Part shown: piece after piece, positions 53,447 through 61,646 of the stretch
Position numbering within the stretch: the stretch's first letter is position 1
Layout: each line of letters starts with the position of its first letter
From: an uncultured Saprospiraceae bacterium
Lineage (GTDB): Bacteria > Bacteroidota > Bacteroidia > Chitinophagales > Saprospiraceae
Assembly (NCBI GenBank): GCA_937951615.1
Contig: CALFBH010000012.1
Coordinates: 1 to 64,000 of the forward strand
Direction: 5' to 3'
Length of the DNA: 64,000 nucleotides
The notes under the pieces: generated by a model
What the model was told of the DNA's origin: nothing
Seen by the model: the letters and a program-made list of their open reading frames with translations, nothing else
The model's database searches: none
Made by a program: the position numbers and the translations under genes

Positions 53447-54949
53447 ATGAAAAACTACCTTTTATCGACTTTACTTTTTATCCTGATTGCAGGAAGTGCT
53501 TTTGCACAAAATAACCTTTATCAGAAATGCGGTACGCCTCCGGGCGCAAGTATGGAACGGCTGGCTCGTAATGTAGCTGCTGCGCAAAACATGCCTACAC
53601 GATCAGGTACACAATACATTCCAGCAACAGTTACCCTACTCGCAAATAATGACGGATCAGGACGTATTTCCGAAGTGGATGCCTTAGCCAATTTTTGTAC
53701 CCTAAATGAAGAATTTGCTCCACACGGCATTCAGTTTTATTTGCGAAATGGCTTTCGTTACCTCAACAGTACTTCGTTGTATACAAATAGCGTAGACAAT
53801 GGAGAGTCTGTCCCCAATTCGCAAAAAGTCAATGGAACCGTCAATATTTTTATTGGTGAAATAGAAAACCCTGCAGGTGCAGCAGGCTGTGTTGGAGTTT
53901 TGGGCTTTTACGATCTACAGGGAGATTATGTCTTTATGGACAAATGTACGGTCAATGCAACTTCATTTGCAATGGCACACGAAGTGGGGCACTTTTTTAG
54001 CCTTGCACACACCTTCTTTGGCTGGGAAAACACAGAATATGACAATACACAACCTACGCCGACTACTATATCGCTAGGCGGATTTTTTACAGTGGAAGTA
54101 GAATATGCAGATCAAAGTAATTGCACCACAGCAGCCGACCAGATGTGCGACACGCCACCAGACTATGGTTTCGGACTAGGTTGGGGCAATTGCAATTATA
54201 CACCAGCAGCTTTTGATCCGGCAGGCAATCCAGTCGATCCTGATGAGGAAAATATCATGAGCTATTTTTTTGGTTGCGCAGAGCATTATTTTAGCAACGA
54301 CCAAGTGAGTGCTATGCTAGCTGATATAGCTGGACGGACTTTTGTCACGGGTTCACCCAACACTGCTGAAGTCACAGGACTCAGCACACTCAATACACCA
54401 GCCAACGGCGCAAGTGTCGGCGGAAATTCAGTGACCTTCAACTGGGATGCTGTACCCAATGCCGATATGTACTTGCTGAAAGTCAATCGGACACCAAATT
54501 TCAATCCTACGTTTTCAGTCGTTAACACCATCGTATCTAGTACCTCTTTTACATCGGGTGACTTTACTAATGGAAGTAATTATTACTGGTGTGTCCAGGC
54601 ATTTAATGAAACTTCTGCCTGTACAAGCTGTTCATCTCCTTCTTCTTTTATGAAAACATCCACAGTAGATGTCGTAGAAATAGAAGGCGTATCGTCATTC
54701 AATATTTATCCGAATCCGTCAGCAGGTCAGCAGGAAATTGGATTGGAAATTCAATCGACCAGAACCTTCGATGCGGATATTAGCGTGTATAGCATGGAAG
54801 GAAAAGTGATGCAGACTTTTGCTCATTCTTTTAATGCCGGTTTCAATACCGTTTCACTTCAAACGACCAATCTGGCGCAGGGTACTTATGTGCTTGCCAT
54901 TCGTTCTGATAAAGGTGTTTTGCATAAGAAAATGTTGATTATGGATTGA
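53447..54949 (+). CDS. Secreted M43 metalloprotease 2, T9SS
   Basis: A 500-residue paralog of the preceding gene. Signal peptide (LSTLLFILIAGSAFAQ), catalytic motif HEVGHFFSLAHTFFG (His178, Glu179), zinc-domain cysteines (CTTAADQMCDTPPDYG), Met-turn IMSYFFG, Fn3-like domain (GNSVTFNWDAVPNADMYLLKV) and a T9SS CTD (IYPNPSAGQQEIGLEI ... LAQGTYVLAI). The substrate is unknown. It is separated from paralog 1 by a terminator, so it has its own control. Confidence 0.87.
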   Translation: MKNYLLSTLLFILIAGSAFAQNNLYQKCGTPPGASMERLARNVAAAQNMPTRSGTQYIPATVTLLANNDGSGRISEVDALANFCTLNEEFAPHGIQFYLRNGFRYLNSTSLYTNSVDNGESVPNSQKVNGTVNIFIGEIENPAGAAGCVGVLGFYDLQGDYVFMDKCTVNATSFAMAHEVGHFFSLAHTFFGWENTEYDNTQPTPTTISLGGFFTVEVEYADQSNCTTAADQMCDTPPDYGFGLGWGNCNYTPAAFDPAGNPVDPDEENIMSYFFGCAEHYFSNDQVSAMLADIAGRTFVTGSPNTAEVTGLSTLNTPANGASVGGNSVTFNWDAVPNADMYLLKVNRTPNFNPTFSVVNTIVSSTSFTSGDFTNGSNYYWCVQAFNETSACTSCSSPSSFMKTSTVDVVEIEGVSSFNIYPNPSAGQQEIGLEIQSTRTFDADISVYSMEGKVMQTFAHSFNAGFNTVSLQTTNLAQGTYVLAIRSDKGVLHKKMLIMD

Positions 54950-55011
54950 TTTTGCTACGAGTCCGATAATATGAATAATTCTATTTATATTTAATCTTAA
55001 ATAGAATATAT

Positions 55012-56946
55012 ATGATGGTTTTTAATCGTAAAAATTGGAAAAAATCTCAATTTACAGTAAAAGAAAAAATCCATACAGAAGTATTTGAAAGCTCGGAAGA
55101 AGTTTCAAAACTAATTGCTAAAGAAATAGCGATTATAATTAGAAATCGAGCTTCCGAAGGAAAGTCATGTGTTCTTGGTTTGGCTACAGGCTCTTCTCCA
55201 ATTAGTATTTACAAGGAACTCATTCGCTTACACCAAGAAGAAGGATTAAGCTTTAGAAATGTCATCTCATTCAATCTTGACGAATACTATCCTATGCAGC
55301 CAGATGAGTTGCAAAGTTATGTCCGGTTTATGGATGAGCATCTGTTTAATCATATTGATATGGACAAAAAAAATGTCCATATTCCAGATGGTACTTTATC
55401 AAAAGATAAGATTCAGTCTTTTTGTGAAAATTATGAACAGCGCATCAACGACGCAGGAGGCATTGATGTGCAGCTGCTTGGAATTGGTCGTACCGGACAT
55501 ATTGGTTTCAACGAGCCAGGTTCATTGAAAAATTCAGAAACAAGGATAATCCATTTAGATCACATTACAAGGCTAGACGCTGCAAGTGATTTTTTCAAAG
55601 AAGAAAATGTCCCCACTAAAGCGATAACGATGGGCATAGGCACCATTTTAAAAGCCAGGAGAGTCATCCTTATTGCTTTAGGAGAAGGGAAGTCTGCCAT
55701 CATAAAACGTGCTGTAGAAGGAGATATTATTGACCAGATTCCAGCTACTTTTTTACAGGAACATACTAATGTTGTATTTGTAGTAGATGCAGCAGCAGGC
55801 GCTGAATTAACCAGAATAGCAACACCCTGGATTTTAAGTGATGTTAATTGGAATGACCAGACCATTAAACGAGCTGTAATATGGCTAAGCCAGAAATTGG
55901 AAAAACCGATATTAAAATTGACTGATCGCGATTATTCTGATTATGGAATGAGTGATTTGATTGTTAATGATGGACCAGCTTATAATATCAACCTTAAAAT
56001 TTTCAACGAACTACAGCGCACCATCACAGGTTGGCCAGGAGGAAAACCTGATGTCGATGACTCGCACAGACCAGAAAGAGCATTACCTGCTAAAAAGAAA
56101 GTCATTATTTTTAGTCCACACCCAGATGACGATGTTATTTCAATGGGAGGGACTTTTATTAGGCTGGTAGATCAGGGGCATGAAGTACATGTTGCTTATC
56201 AAACGTCGGGAAATATTGCTGTATTTGATGATGACGTGATTCGGTTTGCAGATTTTGTAGTAGATATTGAAAATCATTTCGGTAACAGGGCTGATAAAGA
56301 TGACATTTCACTGTACGAACGGGTTAAGAAATCTATACAGGAAAAAAAGAATGGGGATGTCGATTCTGAGGAAGTAAAACTAATTAAAGGTCTAATCAGG
56401 AAAAGTGAAGCCAAAGCAGGCGCCAGATATGTAGGTATTGAGGATAGCCAAATGCATTTCTTGGACTTGCCATTCTATGAAACAGGAAAGGTGAAGAAAA
56501 AACCGATCAGCGATGAGGACATCAAAATAACAATAGATTTAATCAGAAAAATTAAGCCACAGCAAATATATGTAGCAGGTGATCTTTCTGATCCTCATGG
56601 AACACATAGGGTTTGCTTATCTGTTGTTTATCAGGCCTTGGAGCAATTAAAAGATGAAGATTTTATAAAAGATTGCTGGGTTTGGCTCTATCGTGGAGCT
56701 TGGCAGGAATGGCCGATAGATGAAATAGATATGGCTGTACCCCTAAGCCCTGATGAATTATTCAAAAAACGCAAGGCTATATTTAAACACCAATCACAGA
56801 AAGATTCTGCATTATTTCCTGGAAATGATGAGAGAGAGTTTTGGGTCAGAGCTGAAGAACGAAATAAATCGACAGCTAAAAAGTATGATCAATTAGGACT
56901 AGCAGAATATGAAGCTATGGAAGCTTTTAAACGCTATCATTTTTAG
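55012..56946 (+). CDS. nagB: Glucosamine-6-phosphate deaminase fused to a PIG-L/LmbE deacetylase
   Basis: A 644-residue two-domain protein. Residues ~25-290 are NagB-like: ATGSSPISIYKEL, NLDEYYP with Asp90 (E. coli Asp72), GIGRTGHIGFNEPGS with His163. Thr161 stands where E. coli has Asp141, so the triad differs. Residues ~360-630 are a PIG-L/LmbE zinc-deacetylase domain (FSPHPDDDVISMGG with His370; DPHGTHR). This architecture suggests coupled deacetylation and deamination of amino sugars, i.e. GlcNAc-derived substrate use. It lies between M43 protease genes; the last overlaps only by proximity (10 bp spacer). Confidence 0.88.
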   Translation: MMVFNRKNWKKSQFTVKEKIHTEVFESSEEVSKLIAKEIAIIIRNRASEGKSCVLGLATGSSPISIYKELIRLHQEEGLSFRNVISFNLDEYYPMQPDELQSYVRFMDEHLFNHIDMDKKNVHIPDGTLSKDKIQSFCENYEQRINDAGGIDVQLLGIGRTGHIGFNEPGSLKNSETRIIHLDHITRLDAASDFFKEENVPTKAITMGIGTILKARRVILIALGEGKSAIIKRAVEGDIIDQIPATFLQEHTNVVFVVDAAAGAELTRIATPWILSDVNWNDQTIKRAVIWLSQKLEKPILKLTDRDYSDYGMSDLIVNDGPAYNINLKIFNELQRTITGWPGGKPDVDDSHRPERALPAKKKVIIFSPHPDDDVISMGGTFIRLVDQGHEVHVAYQTSGNIAVFDDDVIRFADFVVDIENHFGNRADKDDISLYERVKKSIQEKKNGDVDSEEVKLIKGLIRKSEAKAGARYVGIEDSQMHFLDLPFYETGKVKKKPISDEDIKITIDLIRKIKPQQIYVAGDLSDPHGTHRVCLSVVYQALEQLKDEDFIKDCWVWLYRGAWQEWPIDEIDMAVPLSPDELFKKRKAIFKHQSQKDSALFPGNDEREFWVRAEERNKSTAKKYDQLGLAEYEAMEAFKRYHF

Positions 56947-56956
56947 AAACATAATT

Positions 56957-58486
56957 ATGAAATATATCTACACCATTATCGCCATCAGCCTATTCAGCAC
57001 CATGCTGACAGGACAACAATTATACAATTGTGCCACTCCGCCAGTCAAATCAGACTGGCTGAAACGCTACCAGCAAAACCCTGATAACTATGCCAGAGGT
57101 GGAGACACGACCTTATACGTACCCGTCACGATACACCTTGTCGGTACTGACGAAGGCGGCGGACATTATCGTGTTCCAGATATGCTAGACGATTTCTGCC
57201 AGCTCAATGAAGACTTTGCACTGTCCAATATTCAGTTTTTTATAGAAGGAGAAATTAATGTCATCAATAATTCATCTTGGTACAGCCACGATAGTATTTA
57301 TATAGGCTACGAGATGATGACAACTATGAATGTCCCCAATACGATTAACTGCTATTATGTATCTGTAGCAGCCGGATCGGGTGGCTACAACTTACCATCA
57401 GCCGATGGAATTGCTTTGCGACATGGCAATATGGGGCCAGGTTCGCATACTTGGGCACATGAAATTGGACACAACCTCTCCGTACAACATACTTTTCTCG
57501 GCTGGGAAGGCAATATATATAATCCAGGCCAGCCAGCTCCTACAGAAGTGTATTATAATTACACCCTGTTCAAACCCGTATTCAATCCAGATACCATCAT
57601 CATAGATACCGCAGAAGTCGAGCTGGTCGCACGTACCAACTGTACCATTGCTGCCGATGGTTTTTGCGACACCACGCCAGACTATCTCAGCGGAGGCTTT
57701 GCCTGCAATTCCAGTGGAGAAAGTGCACTAGAACAAATCGACCCAGATGGAGATACTTTTAATTCGGATGGTAAAAACTTTATGAGTTATGCCAATGATG
57801 TCTGCAATCAGTATTTTACGCCAGAACAAACAGGCGCGATGCGAGCCAATTTGCTCAATGAAAAACCAGGACATTTATACAATCAAGACCCCGTTCGCGA
57901 TCCTATCACAATGGCACCAGAGGGCTTGTCGCCAATACAGGGAGAGCCGTCTGACTTGAACAGCACAGCACTAATATGGTCAGCTGTATCTGGAGCTACT
58001 GCTTATCATTATGAAGTCAATCGCCTGCCCAATTTTAATCCGACCTTCTCTATTGCCGAAGGCATCACATCAGATACAACATTTTCAATCACAGCAGGAA
58101 GTCTATTGGAAGGGCTTACTTATTACTGGCGGGTAAAACCATATAATCCGGGCTACACCTGTACGACAGTTTCAGCGGGTGAAAGCTTTGTTGCTACAGA
58201 TCTCATCAATATAGAAGACCCAGAAGGCATAGGACATTTACAAGTCTATCCCAATATATTATCTGCTGGTCAATCTGCCAACTTATACTTAGAAACAGCA
58301 CAAACAGAAGCACTGAATATTTACCTGTTCAATGTATCAGGACAACCTTTACAGGATATTTATCAGGGAATCTCTACAGGGCTTTTTTCTACAGAAATTT
58401 CTACTGCGGGCTTATCGTCAGGTATGTATATAATAGGTATTGAAGTCAGCGGTCTGTGGACTTATCGTAAGTTGTTGGTCTTGTAA
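56957..58486 (+). CDS. Secreted M43 metalloprotease 3, T9SS
   Basis: The third paralog, 509 residues. Signal peptide (IIAISLFSTMLTGQ), HEIGHNLSVQHTFLG (His168), CTIAADGFCDTTPDYL, MSYANDVC Met-turn, Fn3-like segment (TALIWSAVSGATAYHYEV) and T9SS-type CTD (VYPNILSAGQSANLYL ... GLSSGMYIIGIEV). ATG 56957 gives the signal peptide, only 10 bp after the nagB fusion stop, so it may be co-transcribed with it. Confidence 0.86.
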   Translation: MKYIYTIIAISLFSTMLTGQQLYNCATPPVKSDWLKRYQQNPDNYARGGDTTLYVPVTIHLVGTDEGGGHYRVPDMLDDFCQLNEDFALSNIQFFIEGEINVINNSSWYSHDSIYIGYEMMTTMNVPNTINCYYVSVAAGSGGYNLPSADGIALRHGNMGPGSHTWAHEIGHNLSVQHTFLGWEGNIYNPGQPAPTEVYYNYTLFKPVFNPDTIIIDTAEVELVARTNCTIAADGFCDTTPDYLSGGFACNSSGESALEQIDPDGDTFNSDGKNFMSYANDVCNQYFTPEQTGAMRANLLNEKPGHLYNQDPVRDPITMAPEGLSPIQGEPSDLNSTALIWSAVSGATAYHYEVNRLPNFNPTFSIAEGITSDTTFSITAGSLLEGLTYYWRVKPYNPGYTCTTVSAGESFVATDLINIEDPEGIGHLQVYPNILSAGQSANLYLETAQTEALNIYLFNVSGQPLQDIYQGISTGLFSTEISTAGLSSGMYIIGIEVSGLWTYRKLLVL

Positions 58487-58497
58487 GGAATTAGCAT

Positions 58498-58560
58498 GGG
58501 CTGTCGCGCTAGGCTCGGCTTAACACACCCCTGAATCCCCTCTCAAGAGGGGACTTGTTT
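58498..58560 (-). repeat. Inverted copy of the DUF559-flanking repeat
   Basis: On the minus strand it reads CCCCTCTTGAGAGGGGATTC, then AGGGGTGTGTTAAGCCGAG, the same order as in the direct copies at 58647 and 59165. With the 58647 copy it forms a large inverted repeat upstream of the DUF559 gene. Confidence 0.75.
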
Positions 58561-58646
58561 CGCTGAGCTCTTAGCATTAGAGTATTCCAGTTTGTAAGAG
58601 AAAGACTAATCAGTATTATCAAATGATGTGTTAGTCTCTCTCCATC

Positions 58647-58740
58647 AAGGTAATTCGCAAAGCGAATTACATCCCCTCTTGAGAGGGGAATAGAGGGGTG
58701 TGTCCGCTGACTAGAGTCGAAAAAAACACAACAACAACAA
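58647..58740 (+). repeat. Direct repeat L flanking the DUF559 gene
   Basis: AAGGTAATTCGC-aaa-GCGAATTAC, then CCCCTCTTGAGAGGGG, GAGGGGTGTGTCC, AGAGTCGAAAAA and ACAACAACAACAA, ending 2 bp before the DUF559 ATG. Copy R at 59165-59253 has the same order with few differences. Confidence 0.9.
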
Positions 58741-58742
58741 AC

Positions 58743-59135
58743 ATGGCAAGACGAAAAATTATCCAATACAAACCCTGGCTTAAAGAATACGCTCGAAACC
58801 TTAGAAACAACAGTACTAAATCAGAAGTCCTACTCTGGAAATATCTTAAAAAGAAACAAATGCGGGGCTATGATTTTCACCGCCAAAAACCATTGGATAA
58901 TTTTATTGCGGACTTCTTTTGCCATGAATTAAAACTTGTCATCGAACTTGATGGTTATACGCATCAATGGGAAGAAACGATGGTTAAAGACCAGATAAAG
59001 GAACAAAAATTGAATGAATTGGGACTGAAGGTATTGAGATTTGAGGACGAAGAAGTTTACAAATACATGTATAGAGTGCTGGAAGTGATAGAAGCTTATA
59101 TTGATGAGTATGAGCGTGAACTTGGCTCAGCCTAG
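58743..59135 (+). CDS. DUF559 endonuclease-fold protein
   Basis: A 130-residue PD-(D/E)XK-type protein of the DUF559 family (related in fold to Vsr-like very short patch repair enzymes). Visible: the helix with LRNNSTKSEVLLWKYLKKK, FHRQKPLDNFIADFFC with Asp57, and LVIELDGYTH with Glu68-x-Asp70, then the LRFEDEEV strand. The catalytic residues are intact, so DNA cleavage is plausible. The substrate is unknown. The gene lies between ~90-bp direct repeats whose 3' end reaches its start codon. ATG 58743 was chosen since an upstream ATG would translate the repeat. Confidence 0.85.
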   Translation: MARRKIIQYKPWLKEYARNLRNNSTKSEVLLWKYLKKKQMRGYDFHRQKPLDNFIADFFCHELKLVIELDGYTHQWEETMVKDQIKEQKLNELGLKVLRFEDEEVYKYMYRVLEVIEAYIDEYERELGSA

Positions 59136-59164
59136 GCATGCAAGTTCAATATTTTATCCTGTCA

Positions 59165-59253
59165 AAGGTAATTCGCTTTGCGAATTACATCCCCTCTTGA
59201 GAGGGGAACAGAGGGGGGTGTCCACAGACCAAAGTCGAAAAAACACAACAACA
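59165..59253 (+). repeat. Direct repeat R flanking the DUF559 gene
   Basis: Same block order as copy L: AAGGTAATTCGC-ttt-GCGAATTAC, CCCCTCTTGAGAGGGG, GAGGGGGGTGTCC, AAAGTCGAAAAAACACAAC. The palindrome loop is inverted (ttt instead of aaa). It starts 29 bp after the DUF559 stop. Confidence 0.9.
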
Positions 59254-59267
59254 AAAACTAACAAACC

Positions 59268-59591
59268 TCACTCATCATCATCATCCAAATTCAACTTCGC
59301 GCCAGCCAACTCACTAAGTGCGTGTTGGTCATTTATTTTTTTGGCGACAGCCATCCCTTTCTTATAGCTAAGAATAGCTGTTGGAAAATCGTTTTGCATT
59401 TCGTACAGCTTGCCGAGGTGATAATACAAACCCACATAGTCAGGGTCATTGGCTTCGATTTGGAGATAATACTCCAAAGCTGAATCCGTATTGCCGAGTT
59501 TTTCATGCTCTTTGGCAATGGCAAACAAGATAAAGGAATCACCAGGACTATTGGCTAAGAAATTTTGTAGCTGTTCTAAACGGGAAGGCAT
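59268..59591 (-). CDS. Small TPR protein
   Basis: A 107-residue soluble protein with about two to three TPR units (GDSFILFAIAKEHEKLGNTD, then PDYVGLYYHLGKLYEMQNDF) and an acidic tail (LDDDDE). It likely mediates protein contacts; partner unknown. It follows the SPOR gene on the same strand, but a hairpin lies between them. Confidence 0.75.
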   Translation of the reverse strand: MPSRLEQLQNFLANSPGDSFILFAIAKEHEKLGNTDSALEYYLQIEANDPDYVGLYYHLGKLYEMQNDFPTAILSYKKGMAVAKKINDQHALSELAGAKLNLDDDDE

Positions 59592-59613
59592 GAATACTAG
59601 ATTTGGTAAAAGA

Positions 59614-59657
59614 AATGGAGGAATTGAAAAGATTATTTTATTTTCAATTCCTCCATT
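59614..59657. terminator. Perfect 17-bp stem hairpin after the SPOR gene
   Basis: AATGGAGGAATTGAAAA (59614-59630) pairs exactly with TTTTCAATTCCTCCATT (59641-59657) around a 10-nt loop, with A/T ends on both strands. It lies 22 bp beyond the SPOR gene stop and just before the TPR start; it could terminate on the minus strand. Confidence 0.7.
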
Positions 59658-59678
59658 CAGTTTTAAACTTAAACTTAA

Positions 59679-60809
59679 TCAGTTCACTTTAGAACCGCGA
59701 ACACCGTTATCATAACGAATGATATAAGCACCAGGAAAACCCTGCGCTTTAGCAGCACTGAGAATAGAACGTGCGGAACTTTGATCGCCAAAATTGCCGA
59801 GTAATACACGATTGATACCTTTACCATTATCTTCCAGACTAATAGAACCTAATGAACTTACAGCATCATACAAAGCTGCATCGTAATTGCGAACAGCAGC
59901 CAGTTGGATACGATATTCAGTGGCAGGGACATAAGCATCCGCTGCAACAACTGGCTGGCTATAAACCGGCTGATTATAAGTCGTTGTTGTAGGAGTATAA
60001 GTAGTCGCACTTGTAGTATAAGCTGGCTCAGTATAAGTCGAGTAAGTCGTCGTTGGAGTCGTTATAGCAACAGAACCACCTAGTGTACCAGGCGTATATT
60101 TACTTAGAGGAATAAAAGTACTATTTGCTTTGTCGTGCATATTATAAATGCCATCTAGCAGCACAACACTTTTGCGTTCGTACTCTGATAAAGACGCATA
60201 AATAGGCATATCTTCAAAAACAGATACTTCACCGCCTGTAGCAGCAATAATGGTATTGCCATAATTTACACCTACATTAATCAACTTGCTAGGATTGATC
60301 TTGCGGACGAAAGCATCGCTATACCCCAATACATTCATACTTTGGACATGAGAATCTGCGACATAACGTTCTCCAAAACTACCGCTGACAACTTTGATTT
60401 TCCCTTCACTCGGATCAATTTGGATATTGCCAACTTCCTGCAATTTTGCCCAGTCGACTTTGTCGCTGTAAGCATAGCTCCTAAATTGTACAACATACAC
60501 TTCGTCTGTTCCCAAAGTAGAAGCAGATAAAAAAGCGTCTTTAAAACCTTTTGATTTTACACTCGATAAAGCTCTGTTGGCTTTCGATTTAGTCGTGTAA
60601 GATCCCAGCATGACTCGTTGCATACCATTGCCGACATCGACGGTGTAAAGGTGTCCGTATTTCTTGATTTTTGAGAATCTCTTCAAATCAGGTTGTGCAG
60701 AAGCACCGAGCTGAATGGCGTAAAGCGTACCGCCTCCATTGGGTGCTGAATCGGAAGCCATGCAGAAGCTGCTGACGACCATTGTGATGAATACTACTAA
60801 TAATCTCAT
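59679..60809 (-). CDS. SPOR-domain protein
   Basis: A 376-residue exported protein. After the signal peptide (LLVVFITMVVSSFCMA) come two or three SPOR-like repeats: residues ~28-95 (AIQLGASAQPDLKRFSKIK ... RVMLGSYTTKSKANRAL), ~105-170, and the C-terminal ~300-370 (YRIQLAAVRNYDAALYD ... RVLLGNFGDQSSARSIL). A Thr/Tyr/Pro-rich linker precedes the last unit. SPOR domains bind septal, denuded peptidoglycan, so a cell-wall or division role is likely. It diverges from pyrR. Confidence 0.8.
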   Translation of the reverse strand: MRLLVVFITMVVSSFCMASDSAPNGGGTLYAIQLGASAQPDLKRFSKIKKYGHLYTVDVGNGMQRVMLGSYTTKSKANRALSSVKSKGFKDAFLSASTLGTDEVYVVQFRSYAYSDKVDWAKLQEVGNIQIDPSEGKIKVVSGSFGERYVADSHVQSMNVLGYSDAFVRKINPSKLINVGVNYGNTIIAATGGEVSVFEDMPIYASLSEYERKSVVLLDGIYNMHDKANSTFIPLSKYTPGTLGGSVAITTPTTTYSTYTEPAYTTSATTYTPTTTTYNQPVYSQPVVAADAYVPATEYRIQLAAVRNYDAALYDAVSSLGSISLEDNGKGINRVLLGNFGDQSSARSILSAAKAQGFPGAYIIRYDNGVRGSKVN

Positions 60810-60985
60810 TTTTGCGCGAATTTAAATTATTACAAATGTATATTTCTTGGGTATAAACCTTGTTTATGACCAATTTATTATCACAAAGTAACGATATTTC
60901 TATGTCATTGTCAAAAGTCTTGGCTTATTGAATAAGTGAGAAGTCATGTTTGCAGTCAATTGATACGAATTTAAAGGTTTTTACC

Positions 60986-60993
60986 TATATTTG
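60986..60993 (+). promoter_or_regulatory. Putative -7 element of pyrR
   Basis: TATATTTG matches TAnnTTTG and lies 23 bp before the pyrR ATG; no clear -33 TTTG at the usual distance. Confidence 0.4.
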
Positions 60994-61016
60994 AGCTGTC
61001 AAAAATCAATTCAACA

Positions 61017-61565
61017 ATGAAAGACAATCGGGTCATATTAGAGGGCAAAAAATTCAAACTGGCAATTGATCGGCTTTGTCATGAATTGATAGAGAACCAT
61101 GCTGATTTTACCGAGACCTGCCTGATAGGCGTACAGCCAAGAGGCGTATTATTTGCCGACCATATTTATAATAATTTACAAAAAATACTGGACATTAAAG
61201 ACCTCCTTTACGGGAAACTTGACGTGACGTTCTATCGAGATGACTTCCGTACTCGCAACACGCCCTTAGCTGCAAGTACAACAAAAATGGATTTTCTAGT
61301 CGATGGCAAAAAAGTTATTTTAGTAGATGATGTCCTATATACTGGTCGGACAATACGCGCTGCTTTAGATGCTTTGGGGCATTATGGTCGCCCCAATAAA
61401 GTAGAACTGCTCTCGCTCGTTGATCGTCGATTCAATCGCCATTTACCAATTCAATCAGATTATATTGGCATTACGGTAGATGCAGTGGATGAAGCTTATG
61501 TACGAGTAGATTGGGCAAAAAAATCGAACGGAAACCACAAAATATTGATGTACACGAAAGAGTAA
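61017..61565 (+). CDS. pyrR: Bifunctional PyrR (pyr attenuator / uracil phosphoribosyltransferase)
   Basis: A type I phosphoribosyltransferase-fold protein of 182 residues. PyrR converts uracil to UMP and, in Gram-positives, binds pyr mRNA leaders when UMP is high. Visible: IGVQPRGVLFADHIYN, PRPP-binding loop KVILVDDVLYTGRTIRAALDAL, and LSLVDRRFNRHLPIQSDY. Whether it regulates by RNA binding in Bacteroidota is not settled; I see no classic attenuator between it and pyrB. pyrB follows 81 bp later, consistent with a pyrimidine operon. Confidence 0.93.
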   Translation: MKDNRVILEGKKFKLAIDRLCHELIENHADFTETCLIGVQPRGVLFADHIYNNLQKILDIKDLLYGKLDVTFYRDDFRTRNTPLAASTTKMDFLVDGKKVILVDDVLYTGRTIRAALDALGHYGRPNKVELLSLVDRRFNRHLPIQSDYIGITVDAVDEAYVRVDWAKKSNGNHKILMYTKE

Positions 61566-61638
61566 TTGAGTGATTGGTTTATTGAGTGATTAGTCTGTCA
61601 CCCAATAACTCAATCAACTCAATAACTCAATCAACTCA
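61563..61638. repeat. Inverted word array directly before pyrB
   Basis: The left arm (61563-61590) has ATTGAGTGATT words; the right arm has a 17-bp unit AATAACTCAATCAACTC twice (61604-61637), partly complementary to the left arm. It ends 9 bp before the pyrB ATG. Words also occur at 50591-50669. Confidence 0.7.
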
Positions 61639-61646
61639 ACACACCA

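Noticed and set aside
58498-59253. Classical insertion sequence around DUF559
   Set aside because: No transposase or recombinase gene, no clear target-site duplication; DUF559 is a nuclease fold not known as an IS transposase.
61566-61646. Classic PyrR attenuator
   Set aside because: The stem is made of tandem words shared with the mdh spacer, lacks a following T-run, and lacks a recognisable PyrR-binding loop.
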